A DNA stretch of 41,807 bases from an uncultured Bacteroidia bacterium (GCA_902788175.1 CADAJF010000029.1:2770-44576); one strand, 5' to 3'. Shown: positions 25,129 through 34,277, counted from the stretch's first letter. Numbers and translations are program-made. The notes: generated by a model from the sequence alone, not told the origin.

Positions 25129-27407
25129 AGCGGCTTGCGCTCATATCGCTGCTGATTCTTTTGTGCCTTTCCCTGCAGGCACAAAGCCGCCGCGTAAATG
25201 CAGAGGGGGCCCCGCACATCCTGACCCTGCTGGTAGAGTTTCGCAATGTCCGATTCAGCGTAGAAGAGCCCAAGGCGCATTTTTCCAAGATGCTGAACGG
25301 GAGGGTGAAGGAGTATTACCGGGACAACTCGGGCGAGCGTTTTACCCCCGTCTTTGATGTCGTCGGCCCTGTGCTTTTGGATGCTCCCATGGCCGATTAT
25401 GGCCGCGACATCATCCTGGCAGGGGAGCGGATCAAGGATTTTGCCCCGGAAATGGCCCTGCTGGACGCCTGCACCCTCCTGGATGAAGAAGTGGACTTTT
25501 CCCGCTACGACATTGACGGAGACTCCGTGGCGGACCTTGTGGTAGTCTATTACGCCGGCTATGACCAGGCCGCGGGCGGCCCGGCAGACGCCATCTGGTC
25601 CCACCACCAGGATATCCAGTCACTCGATGAGGCGTCTGTCCGGGAAGCGAGTTTTGACGGCACCCGCCTTGGATACTATTTCTGCACTTCAGAGCTTCGG
25701 GGAAGCGAAGGGACGGAACCTGTCGGCATTGGCTCCACCATCCATGAGATGGGGCATGCGCTGGGACTTCCGGACTTTTATGACACCAACGCCGGTGTGG
25801 ACGGCTATGCAGGCGGCCTGTACCAGTTCTCGCCCATGAGCCTTGGCATGTATAACGACGGCGGCCAGACTCCGCCCCGCCCGGGCGCCCTGGAGCGCAT
25901 CCTGCTGGGATGGATGGAGGAGGAGAGTTTGCTTCCGCTCAAGGAAGGCTGGATGGAACTGGGGCCTGTCCAGGAAGAGACGGCCTACATCAGCCACACA
26001 GCTACGGAAGGGGAGTTTTTCCTCTATGAATTCCGCGACGGAACCCTCTGGGACGCTCCCTTACCCGTAGGGCTGGTGGTTTATCACGTGGACCGCTCGG
26101 AAACGGAAGTGGGCGGCCTTCCTGCCAGGGATCTCTGGACCAACTGGCGGGAGTACAACAACTTGAACAGCCGCTCGGACCACCCCTGTTACTATGTGGT
26201 GCCCCCCATGGCGCCCAAAGACTACAATTACGCGCCGGCCGTCAACCTGGCCACCCTGGTATTCCCGGGCGCAGGACAGGTGCGCTGCCTGGAGCCCAGA
26301 GACTGGGAAAACGCTCCCACAGGCATCCAAATCAGCTGTATTGACCTCCAGCAAGGGAAGATTCGTTTCCGTGTCCTGGAGCGGAGCGGAGCCCTTGTGA
26401 GCGGCCTGGTAATGGACGCTGCCCATGCTCCGCTGCCAGACGTTTCCTTACGGCTAAGCCAGGAGGGTGAAGTGTTGGCATCAGGGCGTTCTGCGGCAGA
26501 CGGCAGTTTCCACCTTGCGCTGAAAGAGCACCCAGGGAAGACGCTGGAGCTTAGCGTAGAAAAAAGCGGATTTCGCCCTGTAAATGAGAAGATTACGCTA
26601 TCTGCAGAGGGGCTTTACTGTGCGTTTTTGCAGCTTTTTGCCCATGAAGAAGCTTCTGTCGAGCAGCTTCGCAAATACAATCCGGCGCAAAGTGCAGGTT
26701 ATTTCCCTGCCGCCGAACCGTTGTTAGGTGCCGTCCGTTTCACCCCCGAAGACCTGGCACCCTATATCGGGCAGCGCCTGTCGCAGCTTGTGTGCTTCCC
26801 CTATGTTTCGCAGCCCGCCCAGGCAGGGCCTATGTATGTAACGGTGGATATCGGCGGGGAACGGGTGCTGAGTCAACTGGTGGAGAATCCCCAGGTAGGG
26901 GAGTATCTGCCTGTTATCGTTTCACTTACAGAGGCTGATTTACGTATTCCTGAAGGTGTTGACCTCTACCTGGGATACGGCTTTGAAGGGCAGGGGGGCG
27001 GCAATTATCTGGCGGCCGTGTATCCCGGCGGGGAAGGGAACAGTTACTACGCTCCCTTCTGCCTGCAGGCCCAGCAGTGGAAGCCTCTTTTCCTGGAACA
27101 GGCCGGCTTTTACATGGACCTGATGCTGGACGCCGTCCTGGAAGAAGTGCCAGCCCAAAACCTCTCCGGTATGGGATACAGTTTCATGGATATCCGGAAA
27201 GGTCCTTACAAGGCAGGGGAGCAGCTGGAACTCTCCTTCAAAGTGCCCAATGGTGTGCGGGTGCTCCGCCATACCTGGATCTGGGACGGCTGGGCCGCCG
27301 GAACAAGCAGCATCCAGCTGGCTGCCGGAGAGCACAGCCTGGAACTGCGCCTGGAATATGCCGACGGGCGCGTAGAACTGCTGGAACAGGTAATTTCGGT
27401 CTATTAG
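25125..27407 (+). CDS. Secreted M6-family metalloprotease
   Basis: A 760-residue exported protease. The ATG at 25125 gives a clean signal peptide (cleavage near LQAQS); the longer frame from 24918 only shadows the lipoprotein gene. The zinc site HEMGH is at 207-211, followed by ALGLPDFYDTN. Upstream the FSRYDIDGDSVADLVVVYYAG segment is an M6 hallmark. At ~422-490 a carboxypeptidase regulatory-like domain follows (SGLVMDAAHAPLPDVSLRL). The rest (~500-760) is beta-rich and unnamed; no C-terminal sorting domain of the Por type was recognised. M6 relatives include immune inhibitor A; a role in host or matrix protein digestion is inference. It overlaps convergent rlmD by four bases. Confidence 0.9.
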   Translation: MKRLALISLLILLCLSLQAQSRRVNAEGAPHILTLLVEFRNVRFSVEEPKAHFSKMLNGRVKEYYRDNSGERFTPVFDVVGPVLLDAPMADYGRDIILAGERIKDFAPEMALLDACTLLDEEVDFSRYDIDGDSVADLVVVYYAGYDQAAGGPADAIWSHHQDIQSLDEASVREASFDGTRLGYYFCTSELRGSEGTEPVGIGSTIHEMGHALGLPDFYDTNAGVDGYAGGLYQFSPMSLGMYNDGGQTPPRPGALERILLGWMEEESLLPLKEGWMELGPVQEETAYISHTATEGEFFLYEFRDGTLWDAPLPVGLVVYHVDRSETEVGGLPARDLWTNWREYNNLNSRSDHPCYYVVPPMAPKDYNYAPAVNLATLVFPGAGQVRCLEPRDWENAPTGIQISCIDLQQGKIRFRVLERSGALVSGLVMDAAHAPLPDVSLRLSQEGEVLASGRSAADGSFHLALKEHPGKTLELSVEKSGFRPVNEKITLSAEGLYCAFLQLFAHEEASVEQLRKYNPAQSAGYFPAAEPLLGAVRFTPEDLAPYIGQRLSQLVCFPYVSQPAQAGPMYVTVDIGGERVLSQLVENPQVGEYLPVIVSLTEADLRIPEGVDLYLGYGFEGQGGGNYLAAVYPGGEGNSYYAPFCLQAQQWKPLFLEQAGFYMDLMLDAVLEEVPAQNLSGMGYSFMDIRKGPYKAGEQLELSFKVPNGVRVLRHTWIWDGWAAGTSSIQLAAGEHSLELRLEYADGRVELLEQVISVY

Positions 27408-28813
27408 ACTTTCCTTTCCAGCGCCACCACGTTTTCTACGTGCATGGTGTGGGGGAACATATCTACTGGCTGCACGGCGGTAATCCTATAGTCCCTGCAC
27501 AGGATGGAAAGGTCCCTGGCCTGCGAAGCAGGATTGCAGCTCACATAGACCATACGCCGGGGTGCCGCCTCCAGGATAACCCGTGCAACGTCCGGATGGA
27601 TTCCGGCGCGGGGAGGGTCCAGGATAATCACGTCCGGGCGGCCATGACGGGCTATAAACGCCTCATTCAGCACATCTTTCATGTCTCCGGCAAAGAACTC
27701 GCAGTTAGTGATGCCATTGGCCTTTGCGTTGTGGCGGGCGTCCTCAATGGCTTCCGGGACATACTCGATACCCAGCACTTTGGAGGCTTTGCGGCTCACA
27801 AACTGTGCAATGGTACCGGTGCCGGTATAGAGGTCATATACCACTTCGCCGCCAGTAAGGGCTGCAAAATCCCTGGCTACGCCATAGAGCCGCTCCGCCT
27901 GCAGGGAATTGGTCTGGTAAAAGGACTTGGGGCCGATTTTAAAACGAAGGCCCTCCATTTCCTCATAGATGGCTTCTTCCCCTTTGTAGAGGATGGGGGA
28001 GAGGTCTGCGATAGAGTCATTCAGCTTTTCGTTGATTACATACCAGAGGCTGGTAATCTGGGGAAAACGGGCTGCGACAGCATCCAGCAGGGCTTCCCGG
28101 CGGGTTTTGTCTTCGTGGGAAAAGCAGACGATCAGCATGACCTCACCTTTTTCCGTAGTGCGGATGAAGATGTTGCGAAAATAGCCGTGATTCTCCCGGA
28201 TATTGTAGAATTCGTAGCCGTTATCTACGCAGAACTTCTTGATAAAGAGGCGAATAGCATTGGAAGGTTCCGGCTGCAGATGACATTCCCGGATATCCAG
28301 CACCTTATCGAAGAACTTGCCCACGTGGAATCCAAGTCCCATTCGGTCAGAGTCAGGAACTTGCTCAGGATCTTCACCCTTTAAAAGCCAGCGCTTTTCA
28401 GAAGCACTGAATTCCAATTTGTTACGATAGTACTGAATCCGCTCTGAGGGGAGCGTAGGCCGTATTTCAGGCACCTCCAGATGGCCGATACGCACCAGCT
28501 GGTCTTCCACCTGCGTGCGTTTCGCTTCCAGCTGCATCCGGTATGGGAGCGGCTGCCATCGGCAACCGCCACAGGTGCCAAAATGCTCGCAGAAGGGTTC
28601 CAGGCGGTCTTTTGAAGGCTGTACCATACGTTTGATAAAGCCTTCCATATAGTTTTTCTTCTTCTTGAATACCTGGATATCCACCACATCGCCGGGAACG
28701 GCGAAATCCACAAATACCACCATCCCGTCAACGTGTGCAAGCGCTTTGCCTTCGGCGGCTACACGCTCGATGGTGACAGCTTCCAGCAGCAGGTCAATCT
28801 TCTTTCTAGACAT
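27404..28813 (-). CDS. rlmD: RlmD/TrmA-family 23S rRNA (uracil-C5) methyltransferase
   Basis: A 469-residue RNA m5U methyltransferase. An N-terminal TRAM domain (~8-62) is followed by iron-sulfur cysteines CEHFGTCGGC (residues ~74-83), which with a later Cys bind a [4Fe-4S] cluster. The SAM-binding domain shows VYDLYTGTGTIAQFVS and FFAGDMKDVL, then the target-base motif ILDPPRAG. The nucleophile is the Cys in VYVSCNPAS, and the base is the Glu in HVENVVAL. RlmD modifies U1939 of 23S rRNA in E. coli; in other bacteria RlmCD-type enzymes may take more sites, so specificity is inferred. It is monocistronic, with a good promoter at 28833-28863. Confidence 0.92.
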   Translation of the reverse strand: MSRKKIDLLLEAVTIERVAAEGKALAHVDGMVVFVDFAVPGDVVDIQVFKKKKNYMEGFIKRMVQPSKDRLEPFCEHFGTCGGCRWQPLPYRMQLEAKRTQVEDQLVRIGHLEVPEIRPTLPSERIQYYRNKLEFSASEKRWLLKGEDPEQVPDSDRMGLGFHVGKFFDKVLDIRECHLQPEPSNAIRLFIKKFCVDNGYEFYNIRENHGYFRNIFIRTTEKGEVMLIVCFSHEDKTRREALLDAVAARFPQITSLWYVINEKLNDSIADLSPILYKGEEAIYEEMEGLRFKIGPKSFYQTNSLQAERLYGVARDFAALTGGEVVYDLYTGTGTIAQFVSRKASKVLGIEYVPEAIEDARHNAKANGITNCEFFAGDMKDVLNEAFIARHGRPDVIILDPPRAGIHPDVARVILEAAPRRMVYVSCNPASQARDLSILCRDYRITAVQPVDMFPHTMHVENVVALERKV

Positions 28814-28832
28814 ACGAATTTCTACTTGATTG

Positions 28833-28863
28833 CAAAGGTAGGGGAAACTTTAGACATCTACAA
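28833..28863 (-). promoter_or_regulatory. Promoter of the rlmD gene
   Basis: On the minus strand TTG (28861-28863), 20 bases, then TACCTTTG (28833-28840). The -7 box lies 19 bases before the ATG at 28813. Confidence 0.72.
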
Positions 28864-28918
28864 GTTAACATAATATAAATTGTGTAACAAACAAGGATAG
28901 GGGGTATTCAGCGCCATA

Positions 28919-28950
28919 TTTGGGATTCCCATTTATAATTAGTACCTTTG
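28919..28950 (+). promoter_or_regulatory. Promoter of the outer-membrane-like/lipoprotein genes
   Basis: TTTG (28919-28922), 20 bases, then TACCTTTG (28943-28950), 28 bases before the ATG at 28979. This is one of the best consensus matches in the window. Confidence 0.78.
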
Positions 28951-28978
28951 TCTCATACATGAACCAATTGATTCAATT

Positions 28979-29764
28979 ATGAAAAGACTTTTCGCACTTC
29001 TGCTTGCCTCGGCCGTAATGGCAACTGCTTCTGCACAGGACAAACAGATTTTCAACCACCTGTCCGTCGGTGCCACCGTGGGTTTTGACGGCGTGGGCCT
29101 GGAACTGGCCGCTCCCGTTACGCCCATCCTGCAGTTGCGGGCCGGCTATTCCATTTTCCTTCCCACAAAACTCACAGTCAGAGAGTTGGACATGCTGCCG
29201 GAAACAATCACCATCAACGGCACAAAACGCGAACTCAGGGATGTAGCTCCGGTTACCGCCCATTTCAACTTTGGCGCACCCAAGGTGCTGCTGGACATCT
29301 TTCCCGGCCGCAACACTTCTTTTCACTTTACTGTAGGCGCCTATTTTGCCAATCCTAAGCTTGTCAGCGCAGATTTCGACCTCAGCAAAACCCTGCTTCC
29401 CAACGAATACGCCAGCACTTATATCGAGCTGCAGGACGGCAACATTGACTCCTGTATTTCTTCGGACAAGAATGGCTTTATTCATGCAGACTATTACGGC
29501 AATGCCGTCCGTCCATACCTGGGCCTTGGCTTTGGCCGCGGCGTCAATCTGGACCGCAGAGTAAGCGTCACCTTCGACATGGGGCTCGTTTACTGGGGCA
29601 CTCCTAAAATCGAGTCTTATGATTACAGCATCTCCGGCTATGCCAAACCAGTCAACCTTAGCAGCAGCCTGATAGATTATGAGGACGAAGGTCTTATAGA
29701 TGCCATGAGCAAAGTATCCATCCTTCCCGTGCTCAAGCTCAATATCTTTGTCCGCTTATTCTAA
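28979..29764 (+). CDS. Predicted outer-membrane beta-barrel protein, unknown function
   Basis: A 261-residue protein with a signal peptide (MKRLFALLLASAVMATASAQ). The rest is made of alternating amphipathic strands (SVGATVGFDGVGLELAAP, QLRAGYSIFLP, FHFTVGAYFANP, PYLGLGFGRGVN, VSVTFDMGLVYWG). It ends in LNIFVRLF, a C-terminal Phe as in beta-barrels inserted by BAM. This is consistent with an outer-membrane barrel of eight or more strands. I recognise no named family. It heads a transcript with the following lipoprotein, 21 bases away, behind a strong promoter. Confidence 0.7.
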   Translation: MKRLFALLLASAVMATASAQDKQIFNHLSVGATVGFDGVGLELAAPVTPILQLRAGYSIFLPTKLTVRELDMLPETITINGTKRELRDVAPVTAHFNFGAPKVLLDIFPGRNTSFHFTVGAYFANPKLVSADFDLSKTLLPNEYASTYIELQDGNIDSCISSDKNGFIHADYYGNAVRPYLGLGFGRGVNLDRRVSVTFDMGLVYWGTPKIESYDYSISGYAKPVNLSSSLIDYEDEGLIDAMSKVSILPVLKLNIFVRLF

Positions 29765-29785
29765 CCAATTGAATATTTAAATGTT

Positions 29786-30637
29786 ATGGATATGAAAAAG
29801 CTTCTTTACCTTGCCGCGTTTGCAGCACTCCTTCTCCCCGTGTCTTGCAAAGACCAGGACGTTCAGGAAAAGACAGTCCTGCCCGCTCCCAAAATGGCGG
29901 AGCACGCTAAAAAGCTGATACTCGGACAGAATGACAAATCCGACATTCAGTTTATCGAACTCACAGAGTCCGGCCAATATCTCATCAAGTTCCAGAAGCC
30001 GGTCAAAAGCATTGAGGGAGACAATTGCCTCTTCAATTCTTTTTCCCACAGCGGAGACGCTTATGACCTGAATGGATTCGGTTCCATCATGCTCAATGGC
30101 AACCAGCTCACTATCAACGAGAGTGGGAAGCCCTCCTTTACCGTTCCCGTAACCATAGAGAACAAACTGCCCCAATCGGATTTTTTCACTACAATCTGCC
30201 GTTCCTGGAAGGTTGACATGACGGATATCAGCGTGAAGGTGGGCACTTCTGACGTCGGTATCAGAAAAAGCGGCTGCAACCTCGAAGAGATTACCCAGGA
30301 TCTGGTCGGTAAAGGGGTCAGCGTAGCTTATACCTTCGCAGGGATGAAGGTGGATCGAATCACTTTCACCTCCTCCAAAACCTTTATGGTAAAGTTTTCC
30401 AACGGAATGCATTTTGTTGGGATTTATTCCATCAAGGATGATGGTACCTTCGGCTATGACTTTGACCACGTAGGCAACGACTATTTCAATGCTTCTGCCC
30501 ACGGAAATATTTCTGATACAGACCCTTATAAGTCTGGTCAAACTGGCAAGATCTGGCTCATCATGAGCGTCAACATGACCAGCGGCGGCCAGTCCCATGC
30601 CGGACAACTCAAACTTACGCTCTCCCCTATCCAGTAA
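29786..30637 (+). CDS. Lipoprotein of unknown function
   Basis: A 283-residue lipoprotein. The signal peptide ends in LLPVSC (Cys21), followed by KDQDVQE, an acidic +2/+3 region such as is found in surface-exposed Bacteroidota lipoproteins. The body is beta-rich (GQYLIKFQKPVKSIEG, PSFTVPVTIENKLP, SKTFMVKFSNGMHFVGIYSI) with no domain I can name. An ATG at 29792 would also give a valid signal peptide. No promoter box is seen between it and the barrel-like gene, so the two are probably one operon. RarA starts six bases downstream. Confidence 0.7.
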   Translation: MDMKKLLYLAAFAALLLPVSCKDQDVQEKTVLPAPKMAEHAKKLILGQNDKSDIQFIELTESGQYLIKFQKPVKSIEGDNCLFNSFSHSGDAYDLNGFGSIMLNGNQLTINESGKPSFTVPVTIENKLPQSDFFTTICRSWKVDMTDISVKVGTSDVGIRKSGCNLEEITQDLVGKGVSVAYTFAGMKVDRITFTSSKTFMVKFSNGMHFVGIYSIKDDGTFGYDFDHVGNDYFNASAHGNISDTDPYKSGQTGKIWLIMSVNMTSGGQSHAGQLKLTLSPIQ

Positions 30638-30642
30638 GTTAG

Positions 30643-31938
30643 GTGAGCGCCAGTTCCACCCTTTTAGCACCGCTCCCGGAGCGGATGCGTCCCAAGACGC
30701 TGGCCCAGTATGTGGGTCAGCGTCATTTGGTCGGGGATGGTTGTATCCTCAGGAAAATGATAGAGAGCGGCAACCTGAGCTCTTTTATCCTCTGGGGGCC
30801 TCCTGGCGTAGGAAAAACCACCCTGGCCCATATAATCGCCCAGACACTGGAACGGGAGTTCTATACCCTCTCGGCCGTAACGGCGGGCGTGAAGGATGTG
30901 CGGGAAGTCTTTGAAAAGGCGCGTGGAAATTCGCTCTTTACCCATAAAGGCGCCCCCATTCTTTTTATCGACGAGATTCACCGCTTCAACAAAGCCCAGC
31001 AGGATGCCTTGCTGGGGGCCGTGGAAAACGGCACCATCGTCCTGGTGGGCGCCACCACGGAAAACCCTTCCTTCGAGGTCATCACTCCCCTGCTCTCCCG
31101 CTGCCAGGTTTTTGTGCTTAAACCTCTGGAAAAGAGTGACTTGCAGCAGCTGCTGGAAAGGGCACTGAAGGAAGATGTCCTTCTCAAGGAAAAAGACATA
31201 CAAATCCTTGAAAACGAGGCGCTTATGCGCTATAGTGGCGGGGATGCCAGAAAGCTTCTCAACGTACTGGAGCTGGTAGTGGATGCATCGGCCGGCAACT
31301 CCCCTATTGTCATTGACAATGCTTCCGTTACGGCGGCCATCCAGGAGAACATGGCCATCTACGACAAAGACGGGGAAATGCACTATGACATTATCTCTGC
31401 CTTCATCAAGAGTATCCGCGGCTCGGACCCCAACGCCGCCATTTACTACCTTGCGCGCATGATCGATGGCGGAGAAGATCCGCTGTTTATTGCCAGGCGG
31501 CTATGCATCAGCGCTTCAGAAGACATAGGCCTGGCCAATCCCAATGCCCTTCTGCTGGCCAATGCCTGCTTTGAGGTAGTGTCCAAGATTGGCATGCCGG
31601 AAGGGCGCATTCCCCTGGCAGAGACTACAGTGTACCTGGCCTCCTCCCCCAAGAGCAACGCCTCCTATAAGGCAATGGAAAACGCCCTGGCCAAAGTCCG
31701 TGAAACCGGAAACCTTCCGGTCCCCCTCCCCATCCGCAACGCCCCTACAGCCCTTATGGAGGAGCTGGGCTACAGCGACGGCTACAAATACGCCCACGAC
31801 TATCCCGGCAATTTTGTGGACATGGAATTCCTCCCGGACGCCCTCAAAGGTACCGTCTTCTACCACCCGCAGTCCAACAAGCACGAAAACGCCCTCCGCG
31901 CCTATCTGGAAGCCTGCTGGCCCAAATACTATCAATAA
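30643..31938 (+). CDS. rarA: Replication-associated recombination protein A (RarA/MgsA AAA ATPase)
   Basis: A 431-residue AAA+ ATPase of the RarA/MgsA/WRNIP1 family, which acts at stalled replication forks. Motifs: RPKTLAQYVGQRHLVG at the N-terminus, Walker A GPPGVGKTT, Walker B LFIDEIHRFNKAQQDALL, sensor 1 VGATTENPSFE and YSGGDARKLLN (sensor 2). The C-terminal tetramerisation/MgsA part follows: HYDIISAFIKSIRGSDPNAA, ARRLCISASEDIGLANP. The start is a GTG at 30643, only six bases after the lipoprotein stop; an ATG at 30685 would lose conserved residues. It is an unusual tail gene for an envelope operon. Its TAA overlaps the first copy of the terminal repeat of a hairpin element. Confidence 0.96.
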   Translation: MSASSTLLAPLPERMRPKTLAQYVGQRHLVGDGCILRKMIESGNLSSFILWGPPGVGKTTLAHIIAQTLEREFYTLSAVTAGVKDVREVFEKARGNSLFTHKGAPILFIDEIHRFNKAQQDALLGAVENGTIVLVGATTENPSFEVITPLLSRCQVFVLKPLEKSDLQQLLERALKEDVLLKEKDIQILENEALMRYSGGDARKLLNVLELVVDASAGNSPIVIDNASVTAAIQENMAIYDKDGEMHYDIISAFIKSIRGSDPNAAIYYLARMIDGGEDPLFIARRLCISASEDIGLANPNALLLANACFEVVSKIGMPEGRIPLAETTVYLASSPKSNASYKAMENALAKVRETGNLPVPLPIRNAPTALMEELGYSDGYKYAHDYPGNFVDMEFLPDALKGTVFYHPQSNKHENALRAYLEACWPKYYQ

Positions 31939-32083
31939 GGGGGCGCTGCCCCCTTAAGACCCCCGCGGCCTTTTCGCCTTTCCAACTTTTGCTGTCGCAA
32001 AAGTCACGGCCCGGCCGGGCGCCTGATGGCGCCCAGGTGCTTCGATGGAGCCTTTCCTGCATGAGGGGGCGCTGCCCCCTTAA
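31937..32083. repeat. Multi-hairpin intergenic repeat element with 20-base terminal direct repeats
   Basis: The same 20 bases, AGGGGGCGCTGCCCCCTTAA, occur at 31938-31957 and 32064-32083. Each copy is itself a hairpin (GGGGGC, loop GCT, GCCCCC). Between them lie a perfect eight-base stem ACTTTTGC/GCAAAAGT with loop TGTC (31985-32004), the palindrome GCCCGGCCGGGC (32009-32020) and a seven-base stem GGGCGCC/GGCGCCC with loop TGAT (32017-32034). The end repeats overlap the stop codons of both flanking convergent genes. It may serve as a two-way terminator, and the layout suggests a REP/BIME-like or non-autonomous mobile repeat. No coding capacity. Confidence 0.75.
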
Positions 32084-34272
32084 AAAGGATAACCTACGCC
32101 AAAGTGAATGGCGTAATTCCCTCTAAGCCATTCGTTTACGGGAACCCAGCGGTCCCCGGCTGCGCGGGCAGGGTCATGCAGGCGGATACCGGCATCCAGA
32201 CGCACCAGAAGAAAACTCAGATTGACCCTGAGCCCCAGTCCCCAGTCCAGACCAATGGATTCCGGCAGGGTTTTCAGGGAGAAGTGGCTGCCGTCATCCG
32301 TGGACTCTGAATTGATGTCCCAGATATTGCCGGCATCGGCAAATAGGGCACCTTCCAGTTTCCAGGCTATGGGGAAACGGTATTCCAGGTTGGCTTCCAG
32401 TTTCATCTCACCTATCTGGCTGGGAATGGCGAAGATGTCCAGGGGCTGCGAGGTGCCGGGACCCAGCGTACGTGCCTGCCAGCCACGCATGGACATGGCG
32501 CCGCCGCTGTAAAATTGTTTCTCCACGGGCGGGGTGGTAGAATTCCCGTAACCGTAGCCCACGCCGCCCATCAGGTGAAGGGCCAGGGCATGTTTGTCGT
32601 CTGGCCCGAAGCGGAAAACCTTGCCCAGGTTCAGCTCTCCCCTCACATACTGCGCATAAGGGGTTGACCAGATGGTACGTGCCTCATAATCTTCGTCGTA
32701 GGGCATGTAGCGGTTGAAAAGGCTTAACAGGTTGCCGGAAACGTCCAGACCGAAACGGATGTAATGGTAGGGTGTAAGAGGTACCGCCGATGCGTCTGTC
32801 GTATAATACAGCATACCGCCGACACCCATATCGAAATTGTCTGAATAGGCGAAGAGCAGGAAAGGATTGGAATGGAGCAGCTGGAACCAGAACTCCGGAT
32901 CCACGTTGAAAAGCCGGGAGACATTGGCCCGGAAAGGAGTAAGCTGGTAGAAAAACTGCTTGCCGATACGTCCGTTGTTCACCAGGGCGGTGGAAATGAC
33001 GGTACGGCGATACTCCGGACGGTCCTGGTAAAAGAAGGAGAGAGTAAGGTCCGTAGAGGGAATATTGGGGCCCTGGAACAGCCGGTTGGGAAGGAAAAGC
33101 AGGTTAGGGAAACGGATGGAGGTATTCAGACCCAGCTCCGTAGAATAGGCATTGTCCCGGATCTTGAACTGGAAATTGCCCTTGAGACCGATATTGAGCT
33201 GCTCCCCGCCGCGGAAGATATTCTTGTGGTAATAGTTCAGCTGCGGCGATATACCCAGGAGACCGGTAGAGTTCACAGAGGCTTCCAGATCCGCCTTGAA
33301 AGCCTGCAGACGGGAATTGCGCAGGGTGATGGTGCAGTCCACCTCATTGCCGGCAGAGTCCGACGGCTCCATGTTCACGTTCACGCCGGAGAGCATGCCC
33401 AGGCTGGAAAAACGGGTGTAGGCGGTGTTGATTTCACGCTCGTCGTAGGGCTGGCCGGGACGGAGCGTATTGAGGTTCTCCAGTACAGAGGGACGTATCC
33501 GGAGCCTCTCCGGGTGCGAGATGCTCACTTTCCCCAGGGTGTATTTCTCATGTTCCCGGGCGGTAGAGGGGGCATCTCCCAGGGCGTAGTCCCGGATGAA
33601 GACCTTGAGACGGGCCTGAGAGTCGCTTTCAAGAGTATCGGCCTCGAAGGCATAAAAACTTTTGGTAAAGCCGTAATAACCCATATTGCGGAAAGCCTGG
33701 GCCGATCTTGCGGCCTCTTCCTCCAGGGCCGACTCCGACAGGTACTGCCCTACCTTCAGGGAGCTGGAAGGGAGGTCCCGGGCAAAATCCTGCGGAAAAG
33801 TTCCATACTGGGGGACTTCATAGTCTATGGCGCTGATGCTGAAGCGCTTTCCAAGGGCTACGTAATAGGTGACATAGACCTTGCGGCCCTTCACCTGGAC
33901 CTGGCTTTCCACCTGCGAGCCGTAATAACCTATGTAGCGGAGATGGTTCTCTATCTGTGTGATGCTCTTGTCCACCTGGGAAGGGTCGTACACGACCGGG
34001 GGGACGCCCAGTTTCTGGAGGAAGCGCTGGAAGCCGGTCTTCCCTTCCCCGCCCCAGTTGTAAACGGAGAGCAAGGGATTCACGCCCAGCAGGTAACTGT
34101 TGGGTTTCTGGCTTATGTAAGAGCTGAGTTCAGAGGCGGGGAAAGTGCGGTCATCGGCCACCACTTTGTTTTTGCGAAGAAGATATTCCCCGCCGGAGAG
34201 GGAGCGCGTGACAGAGCAGCCCCACCCCGCGGCAAAACAAAGAAAAAGAAATATGACTTTCCGCATTTTCAT
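32080..34272 (-). CDS. TamL-like Omp85 (BamA/TamA family) outer-membrane lipoprotein
   Basis: A ~730-residue Omp85 protein. The N-terminus is a lipoprotein signal (MRKVIFLFLCFAAGWGCS), as in TamL, the lipidated TamA variant of Bacteroidota. POTRA-type repeats follow (about 25-330: ITQIENHLRYIGYYG, RSAQAFRNMGYYGF, RPSVLENLNTLRPGQPYDE). The barrel (~340-730) contains FKADLEASVNSTG, the family's late GGAMSMRGW (the xRGY/F-like conserved turn) and ends in GVGYPF. TamL with TamB helps build the outer membrane; tamB is not in this window. Start: MKMRKV at 34272 or MRKV at 34266, both just downstream of a -7 box; the frame is open to 34329 but the extra residues precede the promoter. Confidence 0.88.
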   Translation of the reverse strand: MKMRKVIFLFLCFAAGWGCSVTRSLSGGEYLLRKNKVVADDRTFPASELSSYISQKPNSYLLGVNPLLSVYNWGGEGKTGFQRFLQKLGVPPVVYDPSQVDKSITQIENHLRYIGYYGSQVESQVQVKGRKVYVTYYVALGKRFSISAIDYEVPQYGTFPQDFARDLPSSSLKVGQYLSESALEEEAARSAQAFRNMGYYGFTKSFYAFEADTLESDSQARLKVFIRDYALGDAPSTAREHEKYTLGKVSISHPERLRIRPSVLENLNTLRPGQPYDEREINTAYTRFSSLGMLSGVNVNMEPSDSAGNEVDCTITLRNSRLQAFKADLEASVNSTGLLGISPQLNYYHKNIFRGGEQLNIGLKGNFQFKIRDNAYSTELGLNTSIRFPNLLFLPNRLFQGPNIPSTDLTLSFFYQDRPEYRRTVISTALVNNGRIGKQFFYQLTPFRANVSRLFNVDPEFWFQLLHSNPFLLFAYSDNFDMGVGGMLYYTTDASAVPLTPYHYIRFGLDVSGNLLSLFNRYMPYDEDYEARTIWSTPYAQYVRGELNLGKVFRFGPDDKHALALHLMGGVGYGYGNSTTPPVEKQFYSGGAMSMRGWQARTLGPGTSQPLDIFAIPSQIGEMKLEANLEYRFPIAWKLEGALFADAGNIWDINSESTDDGSHFSLKTLPESIGLDWGLGLRVNLSFLLVRLDAGIRLHDPARAAGDRWVPVNEWLRGNYAIHFGVGYPF

Positions 34273-34277
34273 TCTTA

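Noticed and set aside
31937-32083. CRISPR array
   Set aside because: Only two copies of the repeat, with palindromes rather than unique spacers between them, and no cas genes.
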